The notes under the pieces are model-generated. The model worked only from the letters and a program-made list of their open reading frames with translations. It was not told where the DNA came from and did not search any database. This document shows, piece by piece, positions 56,589-64,000 of a stretch of 64,000 nucleotides of DNA (its first letter is position 1; each line of letters opens with the position of its first letter). The DNA is from Archangium violaceum (GTDB lineage: Bacteria > Myxococcota > Myxococcia > Myxococcales > Myxococcaceae). A program made the translations under genes and the position numbers. The stretch covers positions 1,391,001 to 1,455,000 of the forward strand of contig NZ_CP069396.1 of NCBI RefSeq assembly GCF_016887565.1. The letters run 5' to 3'.

Positions 56589-58901
56589 TCACTGCGGCCA
56601 GTGCGTGATGGAGCCCCCGCTGCCGACGATCCACAGGTTGTCCGGTCCCGTGCCCGCGATGTCATTGAGCACTTTGCCGGACACCGTGTGTGCCTTCTCC
56701 CAGGTCTTTCCGTCGAAGTAGAAGACATTGCCCTTGTTGGAGACGACGTAGAGCGCATTGCCGCCAAAGGCGATCACTCCGTGCAGGTCCTCATCCGTGG
56801 CGGCCTTGTCCAACGTCACCGGGTGCTTGCTCCAGGTCTGTCCGTTCCATTGCAGCACGGTCCGGTTCTCGCCCACGGCGAAGGCGAGCTTCGGGTTGAC
56901 CGCCCAGACGGCATTCAGACCGTTCGTGCCCGTCGTCGGAACCGTGACTTCCTTCCAGTCCGAAGGAGGGATGTGCTGGAGGATGCGCGGCGTACTCACC
57001 GGGCCTCCCACGATGAAGATCGGTGTGGTCGCGAGGCCATGGGCATCCAGGAAAGGGAAGCCGGTGACGGGCGTGACGGTCTGGTTGGCCACGCCACCAT
57101 CCCAGCCGAACGCGCGTCCGTCGGAGACGCCGGCGTTGGAACCCACGCCCAGTATCTCCACTCCCCCTCCATCCAGGGTCCTGCCCACCAGGCCTCGAGT
57201 CGTGCTGTCTCCGGCCGCCGGCGGATCCACCGTGCAGGAGCTGCTGTCCCGCTCCTGGATGCCCAGCTTGCCCGAGCCTCCTCCCAGGTAGAGGCGTCCC
57301 GTCGCCTCGTCGACCCACAGGGAGTACCAGTTGGCCGAGCAGTTGGCGTTCTGGTACGTGAAGCTGGTCTCGCCCGGGAGCATCCTGGCGCGCCGGCCGC
57401 TCTCGCCCGCGATCCAGAACCCCCCGTCTCCCCACTCCTTCACCGTGTACCAATCCTTGGAGGTGTCTCCCAGGGTCGTCGAGCTCCACACGGGAGGGTT
57501 GCTCGGACAGACCCCCGGGGCCTCGGCGGCTCCGTCGCAGTCGTTGTCCTCCCGGTCGCACAGCTCCGCCGCGGTCGCGTGCGTGAACGGGTTGCCGTCG
57601 TTGCAGTCGCCCGCCTGGAGGATGTAGCCCGCGTCCGGCGCGCAGGTCAGCACGCCCGCGTCCTGCTTGCCGTACTCGTCGAGGTCGTCATCCGGGTAGT
57701 ACGTCGAGGGCTGGGTGACGTAGTTGCACTGCGTGCCTCCGTCCGCCGCGCACGCCGTCACCCCCGTGCAGCCCAGTCCCGTGCAGCCCCCGTCCACGTT
57801 GAAGCTCTCGTCTAGCGTCCCGTCGCAGTCGTTGTCCTGCCCGTCGCAGATCTCCGGCGCGCCGACGTACACGTTGGCCCGGGTGTCGTCGCAATCGTTC
57901 GCGTTGTCGACGTGGCCGGCGCGGGTGGGGCCGCAGTTCGTCACGCCCGCGTCCGCCGCGCCCCGGGTGTCCTGGTCGTTGTCCGGGTACAGCACGGTGG
58001 GCGTGGGGCTGTTGCACAGCGTGCCTCCATCCGTGGCGCAGGCGAGCTTGCCCGTGCATCCCGCCAGGCCCGTGCAGTCGTTCCCCAGGCCGAGCCCCTC
58101 GTCCTTCTTGTCGTCGCAGTTGTCGTCCACGTCGTTGCACAGCTCGGAGGCCTTCGTGTTGCGCCGCGGGTTGGTGTCGTCGCAGTCGAAGTCGTTGGCC
58201 ACGTAGCCGGCGGGCGGCTTGCACGCCGTCATGCCCGGGCCCCTCGCGCCGTCTCCGTCTCCGTCTCCATCGGGATGCCACTGGCCCGTCTTGTTGGCCA
58301 GGCAGGTGCGTGTGCCCTGGGTGCCACAGGCCCACGCGCCCTGGCAGCCATCGGGGGCGTCACACAGGTCGCCCAGCTCGAAGCGTTCCTCGTCCTGTTG
58401 CTTGTCGCAGTTGTCATCCCTGTCGTTGCAGAGCTCCTGCGCGCCAGGGTGCACGTCGGGTTCCGCGTCGTCGCAGTCGCTGCCGCCCGGGTTGCTCGAG
58501 GACACGTAGCCATCCCCGTCCCCGTCGCTGGCCGCCAGCGCCAGCGTCTCCTCGGCTATCTGGTCCTTGTCCACCGTCACCGTCCTGGTGTCGGTGGCCA
58601 CCGGCGGCGACTCCGTCGTGCACGCCTTCTCGAAGGCCTCGGCCTTCACGGTCAGGCTGTTGCTCCATCCGGCCTCCCGGAAGGCCGCCACCGTCACCGT
58701 GCCGCCCGTGACGTCGCCCTTGTTCGGGAGGAACTCCGTCTTGCGCTCCTCTCCCGCCCCCTCCGCATCCCTCACGCTCACCCGCAGGCAGCCGGGCTTG
58801 AAGCCGGAATAGGAGACGGTCAGCTTCACCGCTCCCTCGTTCTTGTTTCGACAACCGGTGAGGGCCAACAGGCCAAGGAGGAGCAGGAGACGCGCGGGCA
58901 T
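56589..58901 (-). CDS. MopE-like metal-binding-motif lipoprotein
   Basis: Lipoprotein of 770 residues: lipobox LTGC, an N-terminal beta domain, then four MopE-type repeats with the pattern D-C-D-D-x10-P/x-G-A-x-E-x-C-N/D-x3-D-x-C-D (near 140, 235, 335 and 435), rich in Asp and Cys and interspersed with DGDGDG and CTGLAGC segments likely to bind calcium or other metals. The C-terminal 280 residues form a repetitive beta structure with Trp-Asn-Gly and aromatic blades (WSSTTLGD, LYLGGGSGKLGI, VFYFDGKTWEK), probably a propeller. Such proteins are common at myxobacterial surfaces. Binding partner unknown. Confidence 0.85.
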   Translation of the reverse strand: MPARLLLLLGLLALTGCRNKNEGAVKLTVSYSGFKPGCLRVSVRDAEGAGEERKTEFLPNKGDVTGGTVTVAAFREAGWSNSLTVKAEAFEKACTTESPPVATDTRTVTVDKDQIAEETLALAASDGDGDGYVSSSNPGGSDCDDAEPDVHPGAQELCNDRDDNCDKQQDEERFELGDLCDAPDGCQGAWACGTQGTRTCLANKTGQWHPDGDGDGDGARGPGMTACKPPAGYVANDFDCDDTNPRRNTKASELCNDVDDNCDDKKDEGLGLGNDCTGLAGCTGKLACATDGGTLCNSPTPTVLYPDNDQDTRGAADAGVTNCGPTRAGHVDNANDCDDTRANVYVGAPEICDGQDNDCDGTLDESFNVDGGCTGLGCTGVTACAADGGTQCNYVTQPSTYYPDDDLDEYGKQDAGVLTCAPDAGYILQAGDCNDGNPFTHATAAELCDREDNDCDGAAEAPGVCPSNPPVWSSTTLGDTSKDWYTVKEWGDGGFWIAGESGRRARMLPGETSFTYQNANCSANWYSLWVDEATGRLYLGGGSGKLGIQERDSSSCTVDPPAAGDSTTRGLVGRTLDGGGVEILGVGSNAGVSDGRAFGWDGGVANQTVTPVTGFPFLDAHGLATTPIFIVGGPVSTPRILQHIPPSDWKEVTVPTTGTNGLNAVWAVNPKLAFAVGENRTVLQWNGQTWSKHPVTLDKAATDEDLHGVIAFGGNALYVVSNKGNVFYFDGKTWEKAHTVSGKVLNDIAGTGPDNLWIVGSGGSITHWPQ

Positions 58902-58930
58902 GGCCTCCCATTATGCCCGCATTCCCGGCT

Positions 58931-59551
58931 TCAACGGATGCCCGGGAAGTCCGAGTGCACCACCTTCAGGCGCTCGTCGGCCGCGAGGCTCGCGGGCGTG
59001 ATGAGCTCCAGCTCCAGCGGCACCGTCCCGCCGTAGCGCTCCCTCAGCGCTGGTCCCAGCTTCTTCACGTTGAGTGTGCCCAGCCGCTCCATCTTCCCGT
59101 AGTCCACCCCCGCCGCCTTCGTGTACGCCTTGCGCGCCAGCTCCGAGCAGTACAGCGCCTCGTCCCCCCAGCCGAAGCGCCAGTCGTAGGGTTTGCCCAG
59201 GTGCCGCTTCGCCTCCGCCACGGCCTCCACCCGCTTGTTCTCGGGGAGCTGCTCGGGTCGCAGCACCAGGACGTGGCCTCCCACCCCGCGCGCCTTCCAC
59301 TTCGCGAATGCCACCCGTTGTACTGGCTGCACCGCCTCCACCACGAACACCCCCGCCGGTGTCACCTCCACCAGCCCCACGTGCGACAGCGGACTGTCCG
59401 TCGCCGCCCGGATGGCCTCCGACTGCCTCGAGCGCGACGTGTGGAAGACGAGGTCCCCCGTCTTCAGTGTTTCCTCCAGCTCCCGTGGCCCCGCGCCCGC
59501 GGTGTGGGCCAGGAGCGACAGAGCCAGGAGCGACAGCATCGGCCAACGCAT
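58931..59551 (-). CDS. YiiX-type (NlpC/P60-superfamily) cysteine hydrolase
   Basis: Exported protein of 206 residues: signal peptide (MRWPMLSLLALSLLAHTAGAG), then a permuted papain-like fold. TGDLVFHTSRSRQSEAI opens it, the catalytic His lies in SPLSHVGLVE and the catalytic Cys in LYCSELARKAY, as in the YiiX/YebB group, and KRHLGKPYDWRFGW links them. It probably cleaves amide or ester bonds in cell-wall or lipid substrates outside the cytoplasm. Downstream of thpR on the same strand, with one palindromic repeat between. Confidence 0.85.
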   Translation of the reverse strand: MRWPMLSLLALSLLAHTAGAGPRELEETLKTGDLVFHTSRSRQSEAIRAATDSPLSHVGLVEVTPAGVFVVEAVQPVQRVAFAKWKARGVGGHVLVLRPEQLPENKRVEAVAEAKRHLGKPYDWRFGWGDEALYCSELARKAYTKAAGVDYGKMERLGTLNVKKLGPALRERYGGTVPLELELITPASLAADERLKVVHSDFPGIR

Positions 59552-59629
59552 GGATACCCGGTCCTTTCGGGCGCGAGTCCCGCGCCCGCCGGTTCTCAGT
59601 GCAGTGTGGATGCCACGGGCTTGGGGAAG

Positions 59630-59664
59630 ACCCTCACCCTAACCCTCTCCCAGAGGGAGAGGGG
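59630..59664 (-). repeat. REP-like palindromic repeat, copy D
   Basis: Inverted copy: ACCCTCACCCTAA then arms CCCTCTCCC and GGGAGAGGG around AGA. It extends into the 3' end of thpR and supplies its stop codon and last codons. Confidence 0.88.
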
Positions 59665-60212
59665 ACTTGTCCCAGCGGGAACTCGGCTCGCGGGTGGTAC
59701 TTGCCCCCCAGGCTCTCGAAGAGGATCAGCCGGTCCACCCGTGTTTCTCCCCACTTCTCGTCCCGGAGTGCACGCACGCACTCGGCCAGCTCCCGGTCTC
59801 CCCTCGGGACCTTCGAACGCGCCAGTGTCAGGTGCGCCGCGTAGTCGCGGTGCTCGGGCTCGAAGCCCAGCGGCCTCAGCACGTCCACCACGTCCGCTTG
59901 CAGCGCTCCCAGCGCCTTCGTGTCTCCTCCCACTCCCGCCCAGAGCACCCTCGGGTGTGACGGCGCTCCGAAGCAGCCCCCTCCCTCGACGGTCAGCGTC
60001 AGCGGTTCGTGAACCGGGCCCACCGGCGCGAGGGCTTCCTTCACCTCGGGCAGTCGCTCCGCCTCCACCTCCCCGAGGAAGTGCAGGGTGAGGTGCAGGT
60101 TCGTCGGAGGCACCCACCGCGCGTGGCGTGCCAGTCCCTTGAGGCGCGGGATGGCGGCCGTGGCCCTGGACTCGATCGCTTCCCCGAGCGTGACGGCGAC
60201 GAAGAGGCGCAT
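59634..60212 (-). CDS. thpR: RNA 2',3'-cyclic phosphodiesterase ThpR
   Basis: 2H phosphoesterase of 192 residues. The two HxTx signatures are HLTLHFLG near 40 and HLTLARS near 126, placed as in ThpR/LigT. It opens MRLFVAVTLG and has PPTNLHLTLHFLGEV, the family start. It opens cyclic phosphates on RNA ends. Its last residues (VPSPSGRGLG) are encoded by the repeat at 59630-59664, so the original end was probably replaced when the repeat inserted; the catalytic core is unaffected. The downstream side is the YiiX-like gene. Confidence 0.93.
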   Translation of the reverse strand: MRLFVAVTLGEAIESRATAAIPRLKGLARHARWVPPTNLHLTLHFLGEVEAERLPEVKEALAPVGPVHEPLTLTVEGGGCFGAPSHPRVLWAGVGGDTKALGALQADVVDVLRPLGFEPEHRDYAAHLTLARSKVPRGDRELAECVRALRDEKWGETRVDRLILFESLGGKYHPRAEFPLGQVPSPSGRGLG

Positions 60213-60218
60213 ACCGGT

Positions 60219-60752
60219 TCATCCCTCCACGGGACGCGCCACCCGGCGGCGCGGCCACAGCGCATAGGCCCAGAAGGGCAGGAACAGGAGTGCTTCCACC
60301 ATCACCACGTGCAGGCCTCGCGCGGAGAGCATTCCCGCTCCAATGGGGGCCACGGGGATGGGGCGCATCGGGAAGAAGTAGCGGGCCTGGGTGAAGGGCC
60401 AGAGGATCGCCGCACCCAGGCCTCCCGTGGTCATCGCGTCCAGCAGGCCGTGGCTCCCCACGGCCACGAGGGTGAGCAGCCCCGCCTTCAGCGCCGGCCT
60501 CCGGGTCGCGCGTGCCCCCGCCGCCACCACCAGCGCCGTCACCACCGCCAGGACGAGCGAGTGCGACGCCCCGCGGTGTCCCCACTCCGCTCCGTAGGGA
60601 ATCCTCAGCTTGAAGGCGATGACGTCCGCGTCCGGCAGCATCGCCAGCGCGGACATCAGCAGCATGCTGGCGGCCACACGCCTCGGCGGCGCAGCTCCCG
60701 CGCCGATGCGTCCCAATGCCATTCCCACCGCCACGTGACCGAAGCTCGCCAT
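60219..60752 (-). CDS. YdjM-like membrane metal-dependent hydrolase
   Basis: Membrane protein of 177 residues with about four or five helices of the YdjM/DUF457 type. Conserved acidic and His positions are present: LPDADVIAF in helix 2, HRGASHSL, and GSHGLLDAMTTGG, the usual metal-binding pattern of this predicted hydrolase family. It starts MASFGHVAVGMALGRI. Function in vivo unknown. It overlaps no gene and ends 6 bases before thpR begins, so the two are likely cotranscribed. Confidence 0.85.
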   Translation of the reverse strand: MASFGHVAVGMALGRIGAGAAPPRRVAASMLLMSALAMLPDADVIAFKLRIPYGAEWGHRGASHSLVLAVVTALVVAAGARATRRPALKAGLLTLVAVGSHGLLDAMTTGGLGAAILWPFTQARYFFPMRPIPVAPIGAGMLSARGLHVVMVEALLFLPFWAYALWPRRRVARPVEG

Positions 60753-60812
60753 GTGATTGCCGAGGATACACCGGCCCTCCGTCTGGAGAATGCTCGCGGA
60801 GTGGGGGGATGG

Positions 60813-60844
60813 CGCGGGGGGAGCAGGCGCTACCTCCCCCCGCG
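60813..60844 (-). terminator. Hairpin downstream of the subtilisin gene
   Basis: CGCGGGGGGAG (60813-60823) pairs perfectly with CTCCCCCCGCG (60834-60844), 11 pairs around a ten-base loop, 20 bases past the protease stop on the minus strand. No T-run follows; still a likely transcript end. Confidence 0.55.
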
Positions 60845-60864
60845 ACGTGCCCTGCTTCGGACGG

Positions 60865-63800
60865 CTAGTGCGTCAGCGCCTCGGCCAGCCGGCTCAGCGT
60901 CGCCGCCTGCTCGGCCGTGAGGGCCTTGCCCGACTGCGCCTCCACCTGGTGCCGGTAGGCGGCGAGCTGGTGGTTCGCCGCGGTGGTGTTGCCCCGCTCC
61001 GAGGCGCTCTTCGCCGCATCCAGCTTCGCCCCCAGGCTGTTCGCCTGGCCCGGCGCCGCGCCCTCCAGCAAGCGGCTCGTCAACGCACGGAGCGAGTCGA
61101 AGGTCGCCCGCACCGTCACGCTCACCTGCCTGCTCGTCACGTTGCCCGCCCGGTCGCTCGCGAGCAGCGGGAAGGTGCTCGTGCCGAGCGGGAGGTTCCA
61201 CGCGGCCTCGCTCACCACCGGAGCGCCGCACGGATCCAGGTCCAGCCCGGAGAGCGCGTCCGCCGCCGTGCAGCTCACGGCCACCGTCTGCTCCACCGTG
61301 TAGCTGCCCTCGCCGCTCACCCCCAGGGCCGGGGCCGTGCGGTCGATGCGGACCCCCAGCGACTTCGTCGGCTCCACGTTCCCCGCCTGGTCCACGGCGC
61401 GGAACTCGAGGGTCTGGATGCCCTCGGACTCCAGCCGCACCTGGGCGGACGCGCCCGCCACGCTCACCAGCGGAGCACCCGCGAGCCCGTAGTCCAACCC
61501 GCTCACCCCCGAGCCGTCCGTGTCCGTGGCGGCGAGCCCCACCGTCACGCTCCCGTTGTTCCAGCCGAAGCCATTCGGCCCCGGCGAGGCCGTGGCCACC
61601 GTCACCGGCCCCCGGGTGTCCAGCCGGAGCTCATAGGTGTACGTCACCGCGCTCCGGTTGCCTGAGCGGTCCTCGGCGTAGAGGGTGACGGTGTTCATCC
61701 CCTCACGCAGGGTGAGCTCGTGGCCGAAGGCGAGCTCGCTGTTCTGCTCGGGGAAGCTCAGCGCGGGGGCTCGCAGGAAGAGGTCCGCGGGCTGGCCGTT
61801 GATGTCCACCCGTCCGCCCACGTCGCCCCAGGTGTACATCCCGCTGTCCGCCACCGCGCCCGTGAGGGCAAGCCGCGGGTTGGACACCACTCCGGGCGCC
61901 GGCGCGTCGATGGCGAGCAGCGGCGCGGTGCGGTCCACGAAGAAGCGGGTGTACGTGGTGCCGAAGGTGAACGTCGTGGTGCCCGGCAGCCGGTACCACA
62001 CGCCCATGTTCCAGTTGCCCTCCGCCAGCAGCAGGCCCGCGCTGGTCCGGCCGTTCCACCGGTACGTCCGGCTCCCGGGCTGCGCTGGCCCCTGGTTCGC
62101 CGTGTAGCGCGTCCCCGCCATCGAGCCCAGGTACCAGTCCGCCAGCGGCTGGCCCACCTTGAAGCTCACGTCCACCGACTCGCGGCCGTTGGCCTGCGTC
62201 CCGATGAAGAGGTCCGCCAGCCGCAGCTCGCTCACCGGCAGCCGGTGCACGAAGAAGAACGGCACCCGGTAGCTGTCGCTCGGGTCCTCGGTGTTGGTGA
62301 AGCGCAGGTAGCCCTCGTACTCGCCCGCGGCGGCCACCGCGGGGTCCACCGAGACCGACAGGCCCACCTCCACCGCGCTCCCGTCCGTGCTCACCTGGGT
62401 GACGCTCGACGCCGCCGTCACGCCGGGCCAGCTCTTGAGCAGCTCCGCCCGCACCTGGTAGCCGCGGCCAGCGGCCCTCGGGGTGACGGTGAGCGTGCGC
62501 GTGGCGCTGTATCCACCCTCCGGCGTCAGCATGCCGAAGCTGAGGCTCCCCGGCGCGATGGAGACGGCGGGCGCGAGGGCCCGGGACAGGTCCACGAAGC
62601 CCGAGCCCTGCTCGATGGTGCGGTAGCTGTCACCCGTCAGCGTGGCGAGGTTCCCGGCGGTGTTCATCAGCGCGGTCTTCACCTGGAGGGGCGTCCACTC
62701 GGGGTGCGCCTGCCTCAGCAGCGCCGCCGAGCCGGCGATGTGCGGGGACGCCATCGAGGTGCCGGAGAGGGACGCGTAGCCGGTGGCGCTGATGGCGAAG
62801 GGCACCGCGGCGACGATGGCGGTGCCGGGCGCGCTGACGTCCGGCTTCATGAGGAGATCCGGCGTGGGCCCGCGCGAGCTGCCCGAGTTCATCTGCGGGC
62901 CCGGGTTGAAGTCGTTGACGACGACGAGCGGGTTGGCGAGCACCTTGCGCCCGTTGGCGTAGGACAGTGTGAAGCTCGGCAGCCCCAGGGCGGCGGTGGT
63001 GAAGTCCGTGGCGCGGGCGGCGTCGTTATAAAGGAGGATGCCCGCGGCCCCGGCCGCCGCCGCCTGGTTGGCCTTGTTGACGAAGGACACGTCCCCCGTC
63101 CCGCCACGCTGGGCGATGACGAGCTTGCCCACCACGCTCTTGCCCGCGTAGTCCGAGGGCGCGTTGCCATAGCCCACGTCCACCACCTGCAGGTGGGTGC
63201 CGAGCAGCGACGCCGGGAAGGACGTGCCGTAGGAGCCGCCCAGCAGCGCCTCGCCCGTGGCCGCCAGGGTCGTGCGCGGGTAGCGCGCCGCTCGCGCGTC
63301 CGAGTTGCCCACGCCAATGGTGTCCGGCGTGGCCGCATACACGCCCGTGGTGTACGTGCCCGGCCCGTTGTTGCCGTTGGAGTTGGTGACCACGACGCCC
63401 GCGCGGACGGCGTTGGCCACCATCTCGCCCCAGAGGTTGTTGGCCTGTGCATACGTGGTGCCCAGTCCGAGGCTCATGTTGGCCACGTCCGCACCCTGGG
63501 CCACCGCGTAGTCCAGGCCCGCCATCACCGCCGACAGGTTGCTCGACTTCCCGCTGGTGCTCGTGCCCAGCACCCGGATGGCCAGCAGCTTCGCCCCGGG
63601 CGCCACGCCCTTGAGGCCCGCCGCCGTCGCCGCCACGTGCGTGCCGTGGTAGTCCTCCGGGGCCTCCTGTGGATCCGCGTCGAGGTCCACGAAGTCATAG
63701 CCCCCCTGCACCTTGCACCCCGCGCCCAGGCACCCGCCCAGGTCCGGGTGGGTGTAGTCCACTCCGTCATCCAGGATGGCCACCAGCATGCCCTCGCCCC

Positions 63801-64000
63801 GGTAGCCCCGCGCCCAGAGGGCCGGTGCGCCAATGGCTGGCACGCTCTCGGTGAGCTCGGGCGCGGGCGCCGGCGCGTCCGTGTCCTCCTTCAGCCCCTG
63901 CTCCCTCACCACCTCCGCGTCGGGATAGATGCCCACCACCCCGGGCAGCGAGGCGATCAGCGCCAGCTGGTCCGCGGGCACCCTGAGGGCGAAGCCGTTG
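60865..64000 (-). CDS. Subtilisin-family (S8) secreted protease, N-terminus outside window
   Basis: At least 1045 residues; the frame is open to the window end, so the signal and start are missing. The beginning shows an I9-type propeptide (ALRVPADQLALIASLPGVVGIYPDAEV). The S8 domain has Asp in AILDDGVDYTHPD (near 63770), His in DYHGTHVAATAAG (near 63640) and Ser in LSGTSMASPHIAGS (near 62755). A PA domain is inserted (YAGKSVVGKLVIAQRGG). The C-terminal half contains Fn3-like and other beta domains (TRTLTVTPRA, DRTAPLLAIDAP, DRTAPALGV) and a final helical segment (LVEGAAPGQANSLGAKLDAA-like) typical of secreted myxobacterial proteases. It should be extracellular and act in predation or nutrition. 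Confidence 0.94.
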   Translation of the reverse strand, partial: NGFALRVPADQLALIASLPGVVGIYPDAEVVREQGLKEDTDAPAPAPELTESVPAIGAPALWARGYRGEGMLVAILDDGVDYTHPDLGGCLGAGCKVQGGYDFVDLDADPQEAPEDYHGTHVAATAAGLKGVAPGAKLLAIRVLGTSTSGKSSNLSAVMAGLDYAVAQGADVANMSLGLGTTYAQANNLWGEMVANAVRAGVVVTNSNGNNGPGTYTTGVYAATPDTIGVGNSDARAARYPRTTLAATGEALLGGSYGTSFPASLLGTHLQVVDVGYGNAPSDYAGKSVVGKLVIAQRGGTGDVSFVNKANQAAAAGAAGILLYNDAARATDFTTAALGLPSFTLSYANGRKVLANPLVVVNDFNPGPQMNSGSSRGPTPDLLMKPDVSAPGTAIVAAVPFAISATGYASLSGTSMASPHIAGSAALLRQAHPEWTPLQVKTALMNTAGNLATLTGDSYRTIEQGSGFVDLSRALAPAVSIAPGSLSFGMLTPEGGYSATRTLTVTPRAAGRGYQVRAELLKSWPGVTAASSVTQVSTDGSAVEVGLSVSVDPAVAAAGEYEGYLRFTNTEDPSDSYRVPFFFVHRLPVSELRLADLFIGTQANGRESVDVSFKVGQPLADWYLGSMAGTRYTANQGPAQPGSRTYRWNGRTSAGLLLAEGNWNMGVWYRLPGTTTFTFGTTYTRFFVDRTAPLLAIDAPAPGVVSNPRLALTGAVADSGMYTWGDVGGRVDINGQPADLFLRAPALSFPEQNSELAFGHELTLREGMNTVTLYAEDRSGNRSAVTYTYELRLDTRGPVTVATASPGPNGFGWNNGSVTVGLAATDTDGSGVSGLDYGLAGAPLVSVAGASAQVRLESEGIQTLEFRAVDQAGNVEPTKSLGVRIDRTAPALGVSGEGSYTVEQTVAVSCTAADALSGLDLDPCGAPVVSEAAWNLPLGTSTFPLLASDRAGNVTSRQVSVTVRATFDSLRALTSRLLEGAAPGQANSLGAKLDAAKSASERGNTTAANHQLAAYRHQVEAQSGKALTAEQAATLSRLAEALTH

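Overview
This window is high-GC chromosomal DNA from a myxobacterium (Myxococcota). The closest style is the Archangium/Cystobacter/Myxococcus group, although no rRNA or other species marker is present. The evidence is a set of lineage-typical features: a MYXO-CTERM sorting tail on a secreted pullulanase, a DUF2381 gene coupled to a Ser/Thr kinase gene, a second GAF-kinase, a MopE-like lipoprotein, many lipoproteins with Asp-Ala-Gly-rich linkers, and a grpE-dnaK pair resembling the grpS-sglK motility locus. Coding density is very high. Genes commonly overlap by 1-4 bases, and no gap without a gene exceeds 300 bases. I saw no rRNA, tRNA, CRISPR array or insertion sequence.

Layout. 1-3172: end of a chemosensory cluster (CheY-like regulator, CheA, CheC). 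3289-3702: small lipoprotein. 3882-20451: alpha-glucan utilisation island with a lipoprotein alpha-amylase, malK, malE, an unusually long malF, malG, two paralogous glucodextranase-C/DOMON-like proteins flanking a large outer-membrane barrel, a second (minus-strand) amylase lipoprotein and a divergent type I pullulanase. Secreted enzymes would cut polymer, the barrel and its partner proteins would pass maltodextrins through the outer membrane, and MalEFGK would import them. 20597-23715: larB, larC and an acetylpolyamine amidohydrolase. 23946-28530: a four-gene operon (NodB deacetylase, CelD/FemAB-like acyltransferase, DegT-type aminotransferase, second acyltransferase) behind a good sigma-54 promoter match. 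It looks like a surface-glycan modification cassette. 28540-28962: a bacterial CULT-domain (cereblon-like) protein.

29111-33938: ABC-2 exporter, dipeptide-epimerase-like enzyme, FAD monooxygenase and a small membrane protein. 33960-37716 (minus): EamA transporter, DUF1206 protein, nuclease/phosphatase-fold lipoprotein and a DUF4476 protein. 37866-42814: H1-like basic protein, GrpE, DnaK and GAF-kinase. 42811-43500 (minus): PRC-barrel-like protein. 43751-48570: complete branched-chain amino-acid-type ABC operon livKHMGF. 48705-51439: DUF2381 protein with its coupled kinase. 51460-56578: envelope proteins and a methyltransferase. 56589-64000 (minus): MopE-like lipoprotein, YiiX-like hydrolase, ThpR, YdjM-like membrane protein and a subtilisin-family protease cut by the window end.

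Four copies of a palindromic intergenic repeat (REP-like, 35 bp, 9-bp arms) lie at 21358, 28985, 48593 and 59630. One of them encodes the last codons of thpR. The items most worth following are the CULT protein, the sigma-54 glycan-modification operon, the sensor-extended MalF, and the outer-membrane barrel flanked by DOMON-like paralogs.
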